This document shows, piece by piece, positions 51,825-58,742 of a stretch of DNA of 64,000 nt. Position 1 is the first letter of the stretch, and each line of letters begins with the position of its first letter. Origin of the DNA: Verrucomicrobiaceae bacterium (lineage in GTDB: Bacteria > Verrucomicrobiota > Verrucomicrobiia > Verrucomicrobiales > Verrucomicrobiaceae); assembly GCA_027484445.1 (NCBI GenBank), contig JAIXSY010000055.1, positions 310,001-374,000 on the forward strand, given 5' to 3'. The notes beneath the pieces were generated by a model. The model saw only the letters and a program-made list of their open reading frames with translations. It was not told the origin of the DNA and searched no databases. A program made the translations under genes and the position numbers.

Positions 51825-52784
51825 ATGTCAAACCGTCCCCTCATCCTCGGCACCCGTGGCAGCGAACTGGCCCTGAAGCAGACCGAAATGGTCACCGCCG
51901 TGCTCCAGGCCGCCCACCCCGGACTGATCGTAGAGCGCCGCATCATCCAGACCAGCGGGGACAAGCGCCAGGACCTGCGCTTCTCCGAGTTCGCCGGCGT
52001 CGCCCACGTGGACAAAGGCATTTTCATCAAGGAACTCGAAATCGCCCTGGAAAGCGGCGAGATCGACGCCGCCGTCCACAGCCTGAAAGACGTGCCCAGC
52101 GACCTCGCCCCCGGCTTTGACATCGCCGCCGTCATGCCCCGCGCCCCCATTGAAGACGTGCTCATCACCCGCCAGGCCTGCACCCTGGAAACCCTGCCCC
52201 AGGGCGCGCGCGTGGGCACCAGCAGCGTCCGCCGTGCCGCCCAGCTAAAGTGGCTGCGCCCCGACGTCCAGATCGTGGAGATCCGCGGCAATGTGCCCAC
52301 CCGGGTGAAAAAAGTACTCGGCACCGAGCCGCTGGATGCCGTCCTGCTCGCCGCTGCCGGGCTCATCCGCCTCGGCCTGCTGGTGGGCGACCGCATCGAG
52401 ATCGAAGGCACCACCCTCCACGGCCTCACCCTCGATCCACGCGCCTTCCTCCCCGCCGCCGGCCAGGGGGCCATCGCCATCGAATGCCGCGCCGGAGATG
52501 ACGCCACCCGCAGCCTGCTGCGCGCCATCAACCACGCCGACACCGAGACCCGCGTCATCGCCGAACGCGACTTCCTGCGCCTGCTCGGTGCCGGCTGCCA
52601 GACCCCCGTCGGTGCCCACACCTGGCTGCACGACGGCCAGCTGCACATGGCCGTGCGCGTCTTCAACGAGGCCAACCTCGCCGAAAAACCCATCGAACTC
52701 GAAAAGCACGCCCCCGATTCCCTGCCTCGCCAGCTTTCCTCCACGCTCGCCGAAGCCTACCGCAGCCAAGCCCCGCACCACTGA
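51825..52784 (+). CDS. hemC: Hydroxymethylbilane synthase (porphobilinogen deaminase)
   Basis: Condenses four porphobilinogens into hydroxymethylbilane for haem, and here probably also cobalamin, synthesis. From the ATG at 51825: LILGTRGSELALKQTEMV, RRIIQTSGDKRQDLRFSEF, GIFIKELEIALESGEIDAAV, HSLKDVPSDLAPGFDI, GTSSVRRAAQLKWLRPDV, EIRGNVPTRVKKV and AGQGAIAIECRAGD. The dipyrromethane cofactor is held by the Cys in LLGAGCQTPVGAH. The 319-residue length fits. A frame to 51783 adds 14 residues and is less likely. No hemD or hemL lies next to it. Confidence 0.95.
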   Translation: MSNRPLILGTRGSELALKQTEMVTAVLQAAHPGLIVERRIIQTSGDKRQDLRFSEFAGVAHVDKGIFIKELEIALESGEIDAAVHSLKDVPSDLAPGFDIAAVMPRAPIEDVLITRQACTLETLPQGARVGTSSVRRAAQLKWLRPDVQIVEIRGNVPTRVKKVLGTEPLDAVLLAAAGLIRLGLLVGDRIEIEGTTLHGLTLDPRAFLPAAGQGAIAIECRAGDDATRSLLRAINHADTETRVIAERDFLRLLGAGCQTPVGAHTWLHDGQLHMAVRVFNEANLAEKPIELEKHAPDSLPRQLSSTLAEAYRSQAPHH

Positions 52785-52791
52785 AAAACCC

Positions 52792-52812
52792 AAGAACCAA
52801 GAACCAAGAACC
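52792..52812. repeat. Three 7-bp tandem repeats (AAGAACC)
   Basis: AAGAACC occurs three times in a row between hemC and the SMP-30 gene. It is 24 bases before the SMP-30 ATG, where copy-number change could alter the leader. It is probably a simple slippage product. Confidence 0.7.
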
Positions 52813-52836
52813 AGGAACTCCAAACTCCCCAAAAGC

Positions 52837-53688
52837 ATGATCCCCGTCACACCCGTTGGAAAGCACGTCTCCGTCTGGGGCGAAGGCCCCCTCTGGCACC
52901 TCAACCGACTGCTCTACGTCGATATCGAGGCCCACAAGGTCCTCGCCTTTGACCCCGTGACCGGAGAAGAAAAAATCTGGGAGGTCAGCCAGCGCGTCGG
53001 CACCATCGTGCCACGGGCCAAAGGCGGCCTCGTCTGGGCGGGCGACACCGGCTTCCACTTCCTGGACGAGGCCACCGGCCACAGCACCCCCATCGGCGAT
53101 CCCGAGCCCGACCTGCCCGACAACCGCTTCAACGACGGCAAATGCGACCCCGCCGGGCGCTTCTGGGCCGGCAGCATCAACCTGAAAAAGCGCCCCGAAG
53201 GCTCCCTCTACTGCCTGCACACCGACCTGCGCATCGAGAAGAAATTCTCCCCCGTCACCAACTCCAACGGCATCGTCTGGACCCGCGACGCCGCCACGAT
53301 GTACTACATCGATACCCCCAGCAAAAAGATCCGCGCCTTTGACTACGACAAGGCCACCAGCGCCATCAGCCACGAGCGCGTCATCTGGGACACCAGCGCC
53401 GACTCAAGCAGCCCCGACGGCATGACCATCGACAGCGAAGACCGCCTGTGGATCGCCTTCTGCCACGGGGCCAAGGTCGTCTGCTTTGATCCCGCCTCCA
53501 GCAAAGTTGTGGAGCAGATCGACTTCCCCTGCGTGGAGACCACCGCCTGCGCCTTCGGCGGCCCCGACCTCGGCGACCTCTACGTCACCACCGGCCTGAA
53601 GCCCGGCCTCACCGAAGCACTCGCCGGCCGCCTCTTCGTCTGCCGCCCCGGAGCCAAAGGCGTCCCCGCCGACACCTTCGCCGGCTAA
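52837..53688 (+). CDS. SMP-30/gluconolactonase/LRE family protein
   Basis: A 283-residue six-bladed beta-propeller lactonase. From the ATG at 52837 (MIPVTPVGKHVSVWGEGPLW): the metal-binding Glu in GEGPLWHLNRLLYVDIEAHKV, FDEATG-like blade ends, DNRFNDGKCDPAGRFWAG (Asn, Asp ligands), NSNGIVWTRDAATMYYID and SPDGMTIDSEDRLWIAFCHG. It probably opens sugar lactones (for example arabinono- or gluconolactone). With the Gfo/Idh oxidoreductase and araB downstream it forms a sugar-utilisation group. A frame extending to 52336 overlaps hemC and is a shadow. Confidence 0.93.
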   Translation: MIPVTPVGKHVSVWGEGPLWHLNRLLYVDIEAHKVLAFDPVTGEEKIWEVSQRVGTIVPRAKGGLVWAGDTGFHFLDEATGHSTPIGDPEPDLPDNRFNDGKCDPAGRFWAGSINLKKRPEGSLYCLHTDLRIEKKFSPVTNSNGIVWTRDAATMYYIDTPSKKIRAFDYDKATSAISHERVIWDTSADSSSPDGMTIDSEDRLWIAFCHGAKVVCFDPASSKVVEQIDFPCVETTACAFGGPDLGDLYVTTGLKPGLTEALAGRLFVCRPGAKGVPADTFAG

Positions 53689-53700
53689 GCCCAAGTAACC

Positions 53701-53716
53701 GGGGCATTCCTGCCCC
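53701..53716. repeat. REP-like palindrome (variant)
   Basis: GGGGCATTCCTGCCCC is a variant of the palindrome family seen at 40205, 55553, 55705, 57506 and 58679. It lies 12 bases after the SMP-30 stop and is followed by GCACGCCCCGTAGG, similar to the DNA after the 57506 and 58679 copies. Confidence 0.6.
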
Positions 53717-53880
53717 GCGCACGCCCCGTAGGCACACTTGCCAAAGCGCGAACCCCGCACTGCCTGCTCAGCCGCCCCCAGCGCATCCTGGCGGTTAAGC
53801 CGACTCCGTGGCGAGCAGAGTACCACTCTTGCGCAGAAGAAAGCCGAACGCGGTTCCCTGGCCCGCGTTTTCTTGGCACC

Positions 53881-55230
53881 ATGCCCACCGACCGACGCTC
53901 CTTCCTCAAGTCCGCCTCCCTCGCCGCCAGCGCCGTTGCCTTTCCGGCGGTGGTGCGCTCCGCCAGCCCGAATTCCAAGCTCCAGGTCGTCTCCGTCGGC
54001 GCGAACGGCATGGCCTTCAGCGACATCAAGAACATCTCCGCCCACGCCCGCGTGCAATACGTCGGCTTCTGCGACATCGACAGCTCCCGCTTTGACAAGG
54101 TGGACGCCGACCACCCCGGCGTGCCGCATTTCGCCGACTTCCGCGAGATGTTCGCCCAACTGGGCGACAAGTTCGACGCCGTGAACGTCGGCACGCCCGA
54201 CCACATGCACGCCAAGGCCGCCATCGACGCCATGCGCCTGGGCAAGCACGTCTATTGCCAGAAGCCGCTGGCCCACACCGTGTGGGAATCCCGCCAGATG
54301 CGCCTGGAGGCGGCCAAGGCCGGCGTCGTCACCCAGATGGGCAACCAGATCCACTCCAACCTCGAATACCGCCTTGGCACTCGGCTGATCAAAGAGGGTG
54401 CCATCGGCAAGGTGAAGGAGGTCTATTCCTGGGTGGCCGTGACCGGCAACGAGCGCAACAAGCGCCTGGCCCCCGCCCCCGCCGCCAAGGTGCCCGCGCA
54501 TGTGAACTGGGACCTCTGGATCGGCGGCGCCCCCATGCGCGACTATGCGCCGTGCTACCACCCCTTTGTCTGGCGTGACTGGCAGGACTTCGGCGGCGGC
54601 GCGCTCGGTGACTTCGGCTGCCACATCCTCGACCCCGTCTTCACCGCCCTCGGCATCCAGGCCCCCACGCACATCACCGCCATGAACAGCGGCGTGAACG
54701 AGCACATCTGGCCCACGCACGAGACCATCGAGTATGTCTTCCCCGGCAACGAACTCACCGCCGGCAAGACCCTGAAAGTCACCTGGATGGACGGCGGCCT
54801 GCGCCCCGACCGCAAGCTCGCCCAGATGCCAGACCACCTCGACCTGCCGAAAAGCGGCTCCCTCTTCATCGGGGAGGAGGGCAACCTCGTGCTCGCCCAC
54901 GTCGCCGGGCCGCGCCTCTATCCTTTGGAAAAATTCACCGGCTTCAAGTATCCCAAGGAACAGGGCCTGAGCCACTGGCACCGCTGGGTGGATGCCTGCC
55001 TCGGCGGCGAAAAGACCAGCGACGGCTTTGACTACGCCGGACCGCTGTCCGAGACCGTGCAGCTCGGAAACATCGCCACCCGCCTGGCCGTGGGCGAGAT
55101 CGACCAGCGCACTGGCCGCCCGCTGGAGCTAAAGACGCTGGAGTGGGACACCCATGCCTTTGCCTTCAAAAACAACGCCGCCGCCGACAAGCTGCTGACC
55201 AAGACCTACCGCGAAGGCTGGGCCATCTGA
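53881..55230 (+). CDS. Tat-exported Gfo/Idh/MocA oxidoreductase
   Basis: A 449-residue NAD(P)-dependent sugar oxidoreductase-like protein with a Tat signal (MPTDRRSFLKSASLAASAVA). After it: KLQVVSVGANGMAFSDIKNI (nucleotide-binding loop, a G-x-N/G-x-M variant of GxGxxG), YVGFCDIDSSRFDKV, FDAVNVGTPDHMHAKAAIDA and MRLGKHVYCQKPLAHTVWES (the EKP-equivalent QKP lysine), then the C-terminal DFGGGALGDFGCHILDPVF. This secreted type is expanded in Planctomycetes and Verrucomicrobia and probably acts on sugars in the periplasm. It lies between the SMP-30 lactonase and araB. Confidence 0.93.
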   Translation: MPTDRRSFLKSASLAASAVAFPAVVRSASPNSKLQVVSVGANGMAFSDIKNISAHARVQYVGFCDIDSSRFDKVDADHPGVPHFADFREMFAQLGDKFDAVNVGTPDHMHAKAAIDAMRLGKHVYCQKPLAHTVWESRQMRLEAAKAGVVTQMGNQIHSNLEYRLGTRLIKEGAIGKVKEVYSWVAVTGNERNKRLAPAPAAKVPAHVNWDLWIGGAPMRDYAPCYHPFVWRDWQDFGGGALGDFGCHILDPVFTALGIQAPTHITAMNSGVNEHIWPTHETIEYVFPGNELTAGKTLKVTWMDGGLRPDRKLAQMPDHLDLPKSGSLFIGEEGNLVLAHVAGPRLYPLEKFTGFKYPKEQGLSHWHRWVDACLGGEKTSDGFDYAGPLSETVQLGNIATRLAVGEIDQRTGRPLELKTLEWDTHAFAFKNNAAADKLLTKTYREGWAI

Positions 55231-55552
55231 TCCAGCGTCCGCAGGCGGCAAAGAACCGTCCGCCAGACCTTGGGGAGACTCCCCCATGCCTCCGCCAGTT
55301 CCAGCTAGGCCTAGGCGAGAAACAGGCGAAAACATTCGGTGACAGCTTCCGCCTTTCTTGTTTAGAAAACACAGATGCCGGGACAGCTTGGTGCTCGACA
55401 GCTTTGCAGGCAGTGGGACCACCGGTCATGCGGTGTTGAAGTAGAATGCGGAGGATGGTGGCACGCGGCGCTTCATCTTGGTGGAGATGGAGGAGAAGAT
55501 CGCCCGCGCCATCACCGCCGAGCGAGTGCGCCGGGTGGTGAAAAGAAGTGAT

Positions 55553-55570
55553 GCGGGCACTCCTGCCCGC
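55553..55570 (+). repeat. REP-like palindrome GCGGGCACTCCTGCCCGC
   Basis: Identical to the copies at 57506 and 58679. It is inserted within the methyltransferase remnant, where it encodes DAGTPA in frame. Confidence 0.75.
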
Positions 55571-55704
55571 ACGGCCTCCGAAGAAACGGCTGTCGAGGTC
55601 AAAGCCGAGGCTCCCTCCGAGGCGGGGGAACTGGATTTGTTTGCCGCCAGTGCGGCGAAGAAGCCGAAGAAGAAGCGGACAGGAGGGTCTGAATCACCCG
55701 AATG

Positions 55705-55722
55705 GCGGGCAGGAGTGCCCGC
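55705..55722 (-). repeat. REP-like palindrome, inverted copy
   Basis: GCGGGCAGGAGTGCCCGC is the exact reverse complement of the copy at 55553, 135 bases away. The pair brackets the tail of the methyltransferase remnant. Confidence 0.75.
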
Positions 55723-55819
55723 GCTCCTTTCTCAAGCTGTAGGCAGGAATGCTGTCCGGTTTTCGCTCGCCACGGGGGGAGGGACTGCGCAGTATCGCTG
55801 CGCTTTTTCCAACCATCGC

Positions 55820-57499
55820 ATGAAACGCTACGCCCTCGGCATCGACTACGGCACGAACTCCTGCCGCTCCCTCCTCATCGACCTCGACAACGGCGCGGAG
55901 GCCGGATCGACCGTCTTCAACTACCCGAGCGGCGAAATGGGCATCCTGCTCGATCCGAAGGACCCGCATGTGGCGCGACAGAATCCGCAGGACTACCTCG
56001 ATGGCCTCGAAAGCGTCGTGAAAGGCGCGCTGGAGCAGGCGAAGGCCAAAATCGCGGGCTTTGACGCCGCGCAGGTTGTTGGCATCGGCATCGACACGAC
56101 GGGCTCGACGCCGATCCCAGTGAACCAAGACGGCACGCCGCTCGGTTTGCTGCCGGAGTTCAAAAACAACCTCAACGCGATGGTGTGGCTGTGGAAAGAT
56201 CACACCGGCCATGCCGAGGCTGCTGAGATCACCAAGCTCGGCCACGAAATGCGGCCGAACATCATCGCCAAATGCGGCGGCATTTATTCCAGCGAGTGGT
56301 TTTGGAGCAAAATCCTCCGTCTTCGCCGCGTGGACGAAAAAGTCTTCGAGGCCGCTTTCAGCTTCGTGGAGCATTGCGACTGGATTCCGGCTGTTTTGAC
56401 CGGAAACACGAATCCGCTCACCTTGAAGCGCAGCGTGTGCGCCGCGGGTCACAAGGCCATGTTCAGCAGCGAATGGGGTGGTCTGCCAGACAAGGAGTTT
56501 TTGGCGAAGCTTGATCCCAAGCTCGCTGAACTTCGTGATCGTCTCTACTCCGAAGCGCATACCACCGACACGAAAGCGGGTGGTTTGTGCGCCGAGTGGG
56601 CCAAACGGCTTGGATTGGCCGAAGGCACCGCGGTGTGTATCGGAGCCTTCGATGCGCACACCGGCGCGGTCGGTGCGGGCATCAAAGAGGGCACCTTGGT
56701 GAAAATTCTGGGCACCAGCACCTGCGACCTCATGATTTCACCCACCAGCAAACCGCTCGCCGACATCCCCGGCGTGTGCGGCATCGTGAATGGCAGCGTT
56801 TTACCCGGCTACTACGGTATCGAGGCCGGTCAGAGCGCCGTGGGCGATCTTTTCCTCTGGCTGGTGAACCACCTCGTGCCCGACAGCTACGGCAAGACCA
56901 CCGGCGAGAAATTCGTGAACATGGAAAAGGCCATGGAAGGCCAGAAACCCGGTGCCACGGGTCTGCTCGCGCTCGATTGGAACAACGGCAACCGCACCAT
57001 CCTCGTCGATGTGCGTCTCACCGGCCTGCTGCTCGGCCAGACGCTTCACACCGAGGCGCATGAGATTTATCGTGCCTACATCGAAGCGACGGCGTTCGGC
57101 GCTTTGACCATCATCAAACGCGTCGAGGAATACGGCGTGAAGATCGAGGAAGTCGTGAACACCGGCGGGCTCTCCATCAAGAATGCCACGCTCATGCAGA
57201 TCTACGCCGACATCATCGGCAAACCGATGAAAGTCAGCCAGAGCGAGCAGACCTGCGCCCTCGGTGCCGCCATCTTCGGAGCCGCCGCCGCTGGAGCCGG
57301 CACTTGGCAGGACCTCCAATCCAAAGTCACCGCCATCCGCGAAAAGGTGTATCACCCGATCCCCGAAAACGTCGCCGTCTATCGCGAGCTCTACGCCCTC
57401 TACCGCACGCTTCACGACGCCTTCGGCACCGCCGAGTGGAGCGGGAAGCTCAATCACGTGATGAAGGACCTGCTGGCGATTCGGGCGAGCCAGAGCTGA
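55820..57499 (+). CDS. araB: Ribulokinase
   Basis: FGGY-family kinase that phosphorylates L-ribulose. From the ATG at 55820 (MKRYALGIDYGTNSCRSLLID) it has 559 residues, close to E. coli AraB (566); a longer in-frame extension to 55478 is the methyltransferase remnant. Conserved parts: GIDYGTNSCRSLLID (ATP-binding), VVGIGIDTTGSTPIPVN (catalytic region), AMVWLWKDHTGHAEA, HCDWIPAVLTGN, KILGTSTCDLMI, GYYGIEAGQSAVGDLFLWLV and VVNTGGLSIKNATLMQIYAD. No araA or araD is adjacent. It is probably linked in function to the lactonase and oxidoreductase upstream. Confidence 0.93.
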   Translation: MKRYALGIDYGTNSCRSLLIDLDNGAEAGSTVFNYPSGEMGILLDPKDPHVARQNPQDYLDGLESVVKGALEQAKAKIAGFDAAQVVGIGIDTTGSTPIPVNQDGTPLGLLPEFKNNLNAMVWLWKDHTGHAEAAEITKLGHEMRPNIIAKCGGIYSSEWFWSKILRLRRVDEKVFEAAFSFVEHCDWIPAVLTGNTNPLTLKRSVCAAGHKAMFSSEWGGLPDKEFLAKLDPKLAELRDRLYSEAHTTDTKAGGLCAEWAKRLGLAEGTAVCIGAFDAHTGAVGAGIKEGTLVKILGTSTCDLMISPTSKPLADIPGVCGIVNGSVLPGYYGIEAGQSAVGDLFLWLVNHLVPDSYGKTTGEKFVNMEKAMEGQKPGATGLLALDWNNGNRTILVDVRLTGLLLGQTLHTEAHEIYRAYIEATAFGALTIIKRVEEYGVKIEEVVNTGGLSIKNATLMQIYADIIGKPMKVSQSEQTCALGAAIFGAAAAGAGTWQDLQSKVTAIREKVYHPIPENVAVYRELYALYRTLHDAFGTAEWSGKLNHVMKDLLAIRASQS

Positions 57500-57505
57500 A
57501 GTGAG

Positions 57506-57523
57506 GCGGGCACTCCTGCCCGC
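57506..57523 (+). repeat. REP-like palindrome downstream of araB
   Basis: GCGGGCACTCCTGCCCGC, 6 bases after the araB stop. Similarity to the 58679 copy extends outward on both sides (GTGAG before; CACC.A.ACGCCCC.AGG after), so the mobile unit is longer than the palindrome, perhaps 60 bp. Confidence 0.78.
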
Positions 57524-57560
57524 CACCGACACGCCCCGAGGGTAGAGAACCGTGCCTGCC

Positions 57561-57668
57561 TCATGCTTCGGCACGCACTGCATCTGAACGCTGTCCAGAG
57601 CTCGACTTTCTGAGCCGCGTGGCCATGGCGTTCAGCCGGGCGGTGAGGGCGGTGACATCATTTTTCAT
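57561..57668 (-). CDS. Very small protein B1 of a paralogous cluster
   Basis: A 35-residue frame from the ATG at 57668: MKNDVTALTARLNAMATRLR, ending VRAEA. Its core 'LTARLNxMAxR' is also found in the 37-residue frame at 58182-58295 (AVLTARLNEMAVRFE), which supports both being real. It overlaps the end of the gene before it by 11 bases (ATGAAAAATGA). A short amphipathic helix is likely. Function unknown. Confidence 0.45.
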   Translation of the reverse strand: MKNDVTALTARLNAMATRLRKSSSGQRSDAVRAEA

Positions 57669-57831
57669 CTGGGGCGGCGCTGGTAGGCTTGGCCGGCTCA
57701 CGGCATGCTTTCTCCTTGGCCTTCTTCCGGGCGCGAGCAGCAGCCGCACGGCGCCAGCGCACAGCTTCGTAGAGCCAGCGCATATCACGCGGACCGTCCA
57801 GCCGGTTGATTGGAACTTCTTCAGGATTCAT
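57658..57831 (-). CDS. Small basic protein A1 of a paralogous cluster
   Basis: A 57-residue frame from the ATG at 57831: MNPEEVPINRLDGPRDMRWL, then AVRWRRAAAARARKKAKEKA, ending PAKPTSAAPDEK. It is paralogous to the broken frame at 57871-58163 (RLDEKPDWSWLNAAVRARR, KKAKEEARREPAKPT); over the shared basic part the DNA is nearly identical for about 45 bases, so the duplication is recent. Strongly basic with 'RARKKAKE', it could bind nucleic acid. It overlaps B1 by 11 bases. Confidence 0.5.
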   Translation of the reverse strand: MNPEEVPINRLDGPRDMRWLYEAVRWRRAAAARARKKAKEKACREPAKPTSAAPDEK

Positions 57832-57870
57832 GACAGAAGATTCTATGCAAAGAAGCACTCCCAGCAACTC

Positions 57871-58163
57871 TTAGGCAAACTTGTCCATGACCCGGAATTC
57901 CAGGGTGCCGGAAGCCTCGGCTGCGCGCACTGCCCCGACGCGGACGAACTTTTCAGCCCATTCTTTTTCCTCCGCCAAACGGGCGTCAACGGGCGTCAAC
58001 GGGCGTCATTACAGGTCACCGCAGGCCTGGTAGGCTTGGCCGGCTCACGGCGTGCTTCCTCCTTGGCCTTCTTCCGGGCTGAGCGCCTGGCGCGCACGGC
58101 GGCATTCAGCCAGCTCCAGTCCGGCTTTTCGTCCAAGCGATCCACGACGGGTTTTGTTTTCAT
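57871..58163 (-). pseudogene. Small basic protein A2, frame broken by 10-bp tandem repeats
   Basis: From the ATG at 58163 the frame gives MKTKPVVDRLDEKPDWSWLN, AAVRARRSARKKAKEEARRE and PAKPTRPAVTCNDAR, and stops at 57996 after 55 residues. The stop arises inside three perfect copies of AACGGGCGTC (57978-58007). With one copy, or four, the frame would continue through ARLAEEKEWAEKFVRVGAVR and AAEASGTLEFRVMDKFA to a TAA at 57871, giving about 90 residues. The downstream part reads like real protein, so the tandem expansion appears to have switched the gene off. It is a paralogue of A1. Confidence 0.55.
57978..58007. repeat. 10-bp tandem repeat, three copies (AACGGGCGTC)
   Basis: Three perfect consecutive copies, with no degeneracy. 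Because 10 is not a multiple of three, each gain or loss shifts the reading frame of the overlapping small gene; one or four copies restore it. This is the form of a slipped-strand contingency locus. Confidence 0.85.
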
Positions 58164-58181
58164 GACACTAGATTTCTCGCA

Positions 58182-58295
58182 TCAAACAGAGTGCCGCCCT
58201 ATTCTTCCACCAGCCGCGCCATGACCCAGTGTCTCAAACCGCACAGCCATCTCATTGAGGCGGGCGGTGAGGACGGCGATGTCGTCAGGTGCCAT
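58182..58295 (-). CDS. Very small protein B2 of a paralogous cluster
   Basis: A 37-residue frame from the ATG at 58295: MAPDDIAVLTARLNEMAVRF, ending GRIGRHSV. It shares LTARLNxMAxR with B1 (57561-57668). Like B1 it overlaps the end of the preceding frame by 11 bases (ATGGCACCTGA), an arrangement conserved in both copies and suggestive of translational coupling. Function unknown. Confidence 0.45.
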   Translation of the reverse strand: MAPDDIAVLTARLNEMAVRFETLGHGAAGGRIGRHSV

Positions 58296-58506
58296 GGCCT
58301 TGATCAACTGTTTCAGCCGAGACGGCTGTGGGAGCCGGGGTTTTGTTCAGCGTGTCCCAGATCTCGGGATTTGGCTGGTGGCGGGTCATCTCATGAATCT
58401 CTGCCAGCCGCTGCCAGGGCAGCCCCGGGGGTGCATCCTCCGGTGGCATCTCATACTGGGGCGCTTCAAACGGCGGCGTCGTCGTCTTTACGGCGGAGGT
58501 TTTCAT
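58285..58506 (-). CDS. Small proline-rich protein C heading the small-gene cluster
   Basis: A 73-residue frame from the ATG at 58506: MKTSAVKTTTPPFEAPQYEM, PPEDAPPGLPWQRLAEIHEM, TRHQPNPEIWDTLNKTPAPT, ending VDQGHGT. The frame is open back to 58686 but the upstream part looks non-coding. It is acidic and Pro-rich with one likely helix (WQRLAEIHEM). It overlaps B2 by 11 bases and lies first in a leftward series C, B2, A2, A1, B1. No function is recognised. Confidence 0.45.
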   Translation of the reverse strand: MKTSAVKTTTPPFEAPQYEMPPEDAPPGLPWQRLAEIHEMTRHQPNPEIWDTLNKTPAPTAVSAETVDQGHGT

Positions 58507-58678
58507 GCCGAAAATTAAACGATCTGGATCCTTCGGACAAATCAAAGTTGAACCGCAGGGAACGTGCGTTTGTCGTCCGCCATGCCAGCCCCCGTGCAGT
58601 ACAGGCCAATCCTGCACACTAGCCACTTCAGCACCCAAGTCGGCGGCAGCCTGTGAGCCGCCTGCCATGGGCAGTGAG

Positions 58679-58696
58679 GCGGGCACTCCTGCCCGC
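58679..58696 (+). repeat. REP-like palindrome next to dnaB
   Basis: GCGGGCACTCCTGCCCGC, identical to 57506 with similar flanks. It lies about 45 bases beyond the dnaB stop (58743) and upstream of the small-gene cluster. Confidence 0.78.
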
Positions 58697-58742
58697 CACC
58701 CATACGCCCCAAGGACAGACTAGCGTGCCTGCTTCACTTCGC

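Larger units (their letters stand above)
55376..55740 (+). pseudogene. C-terminal remnant of an adenine-specific DNA methyltransferase
   Basis: The + frame reads RDSLVLDSFAGSGTTGHAVL, a stop (TAG at 55442-55444), then NAEDGGTRRFILVEMEEKIA and TAERVRRVVKR. DSFAGSGTTGHAVL..NAEDGG.RRFILVEMEE is motif I and its surroundings in Type III Mod-like methyltransferases, so this is the last ~10-15% of such a gene. No catalytic DPPY part remains and the frame is interrupted. It continues in frame, through REP-like DNA at 55553 and 55705, into araB, which makes araB look falsely long. Confidence 0.75.

Noticed and set aside
51410..52744. 444-codon reverse-strand open frame opposite hemC
   Set aside because: Shadow of hemC and the exosortase end; Ser/Arg-rich composition typical of antisense GC-rich DNA.
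52792..52812. 7-bp tandem repeat as a regulatory switch
   Set aside because: Only three copies in a non-coding leader; there is nothing to show an effect on the downstream gene.
53404..54981. 525-codon reverse-strand open frame
   Set aside because: It lies opposite the strongly supported SMP-30 and Gfo/Idh genes; long antisense frames are expected in this GC-rich DNA.
55478..55819. N-terminal extension of araB
   Set aside because: It is the in-frame tail of a methyltransferase remnant plus REP-like DNA; ribulokinase homology begins at the ATG 55820.
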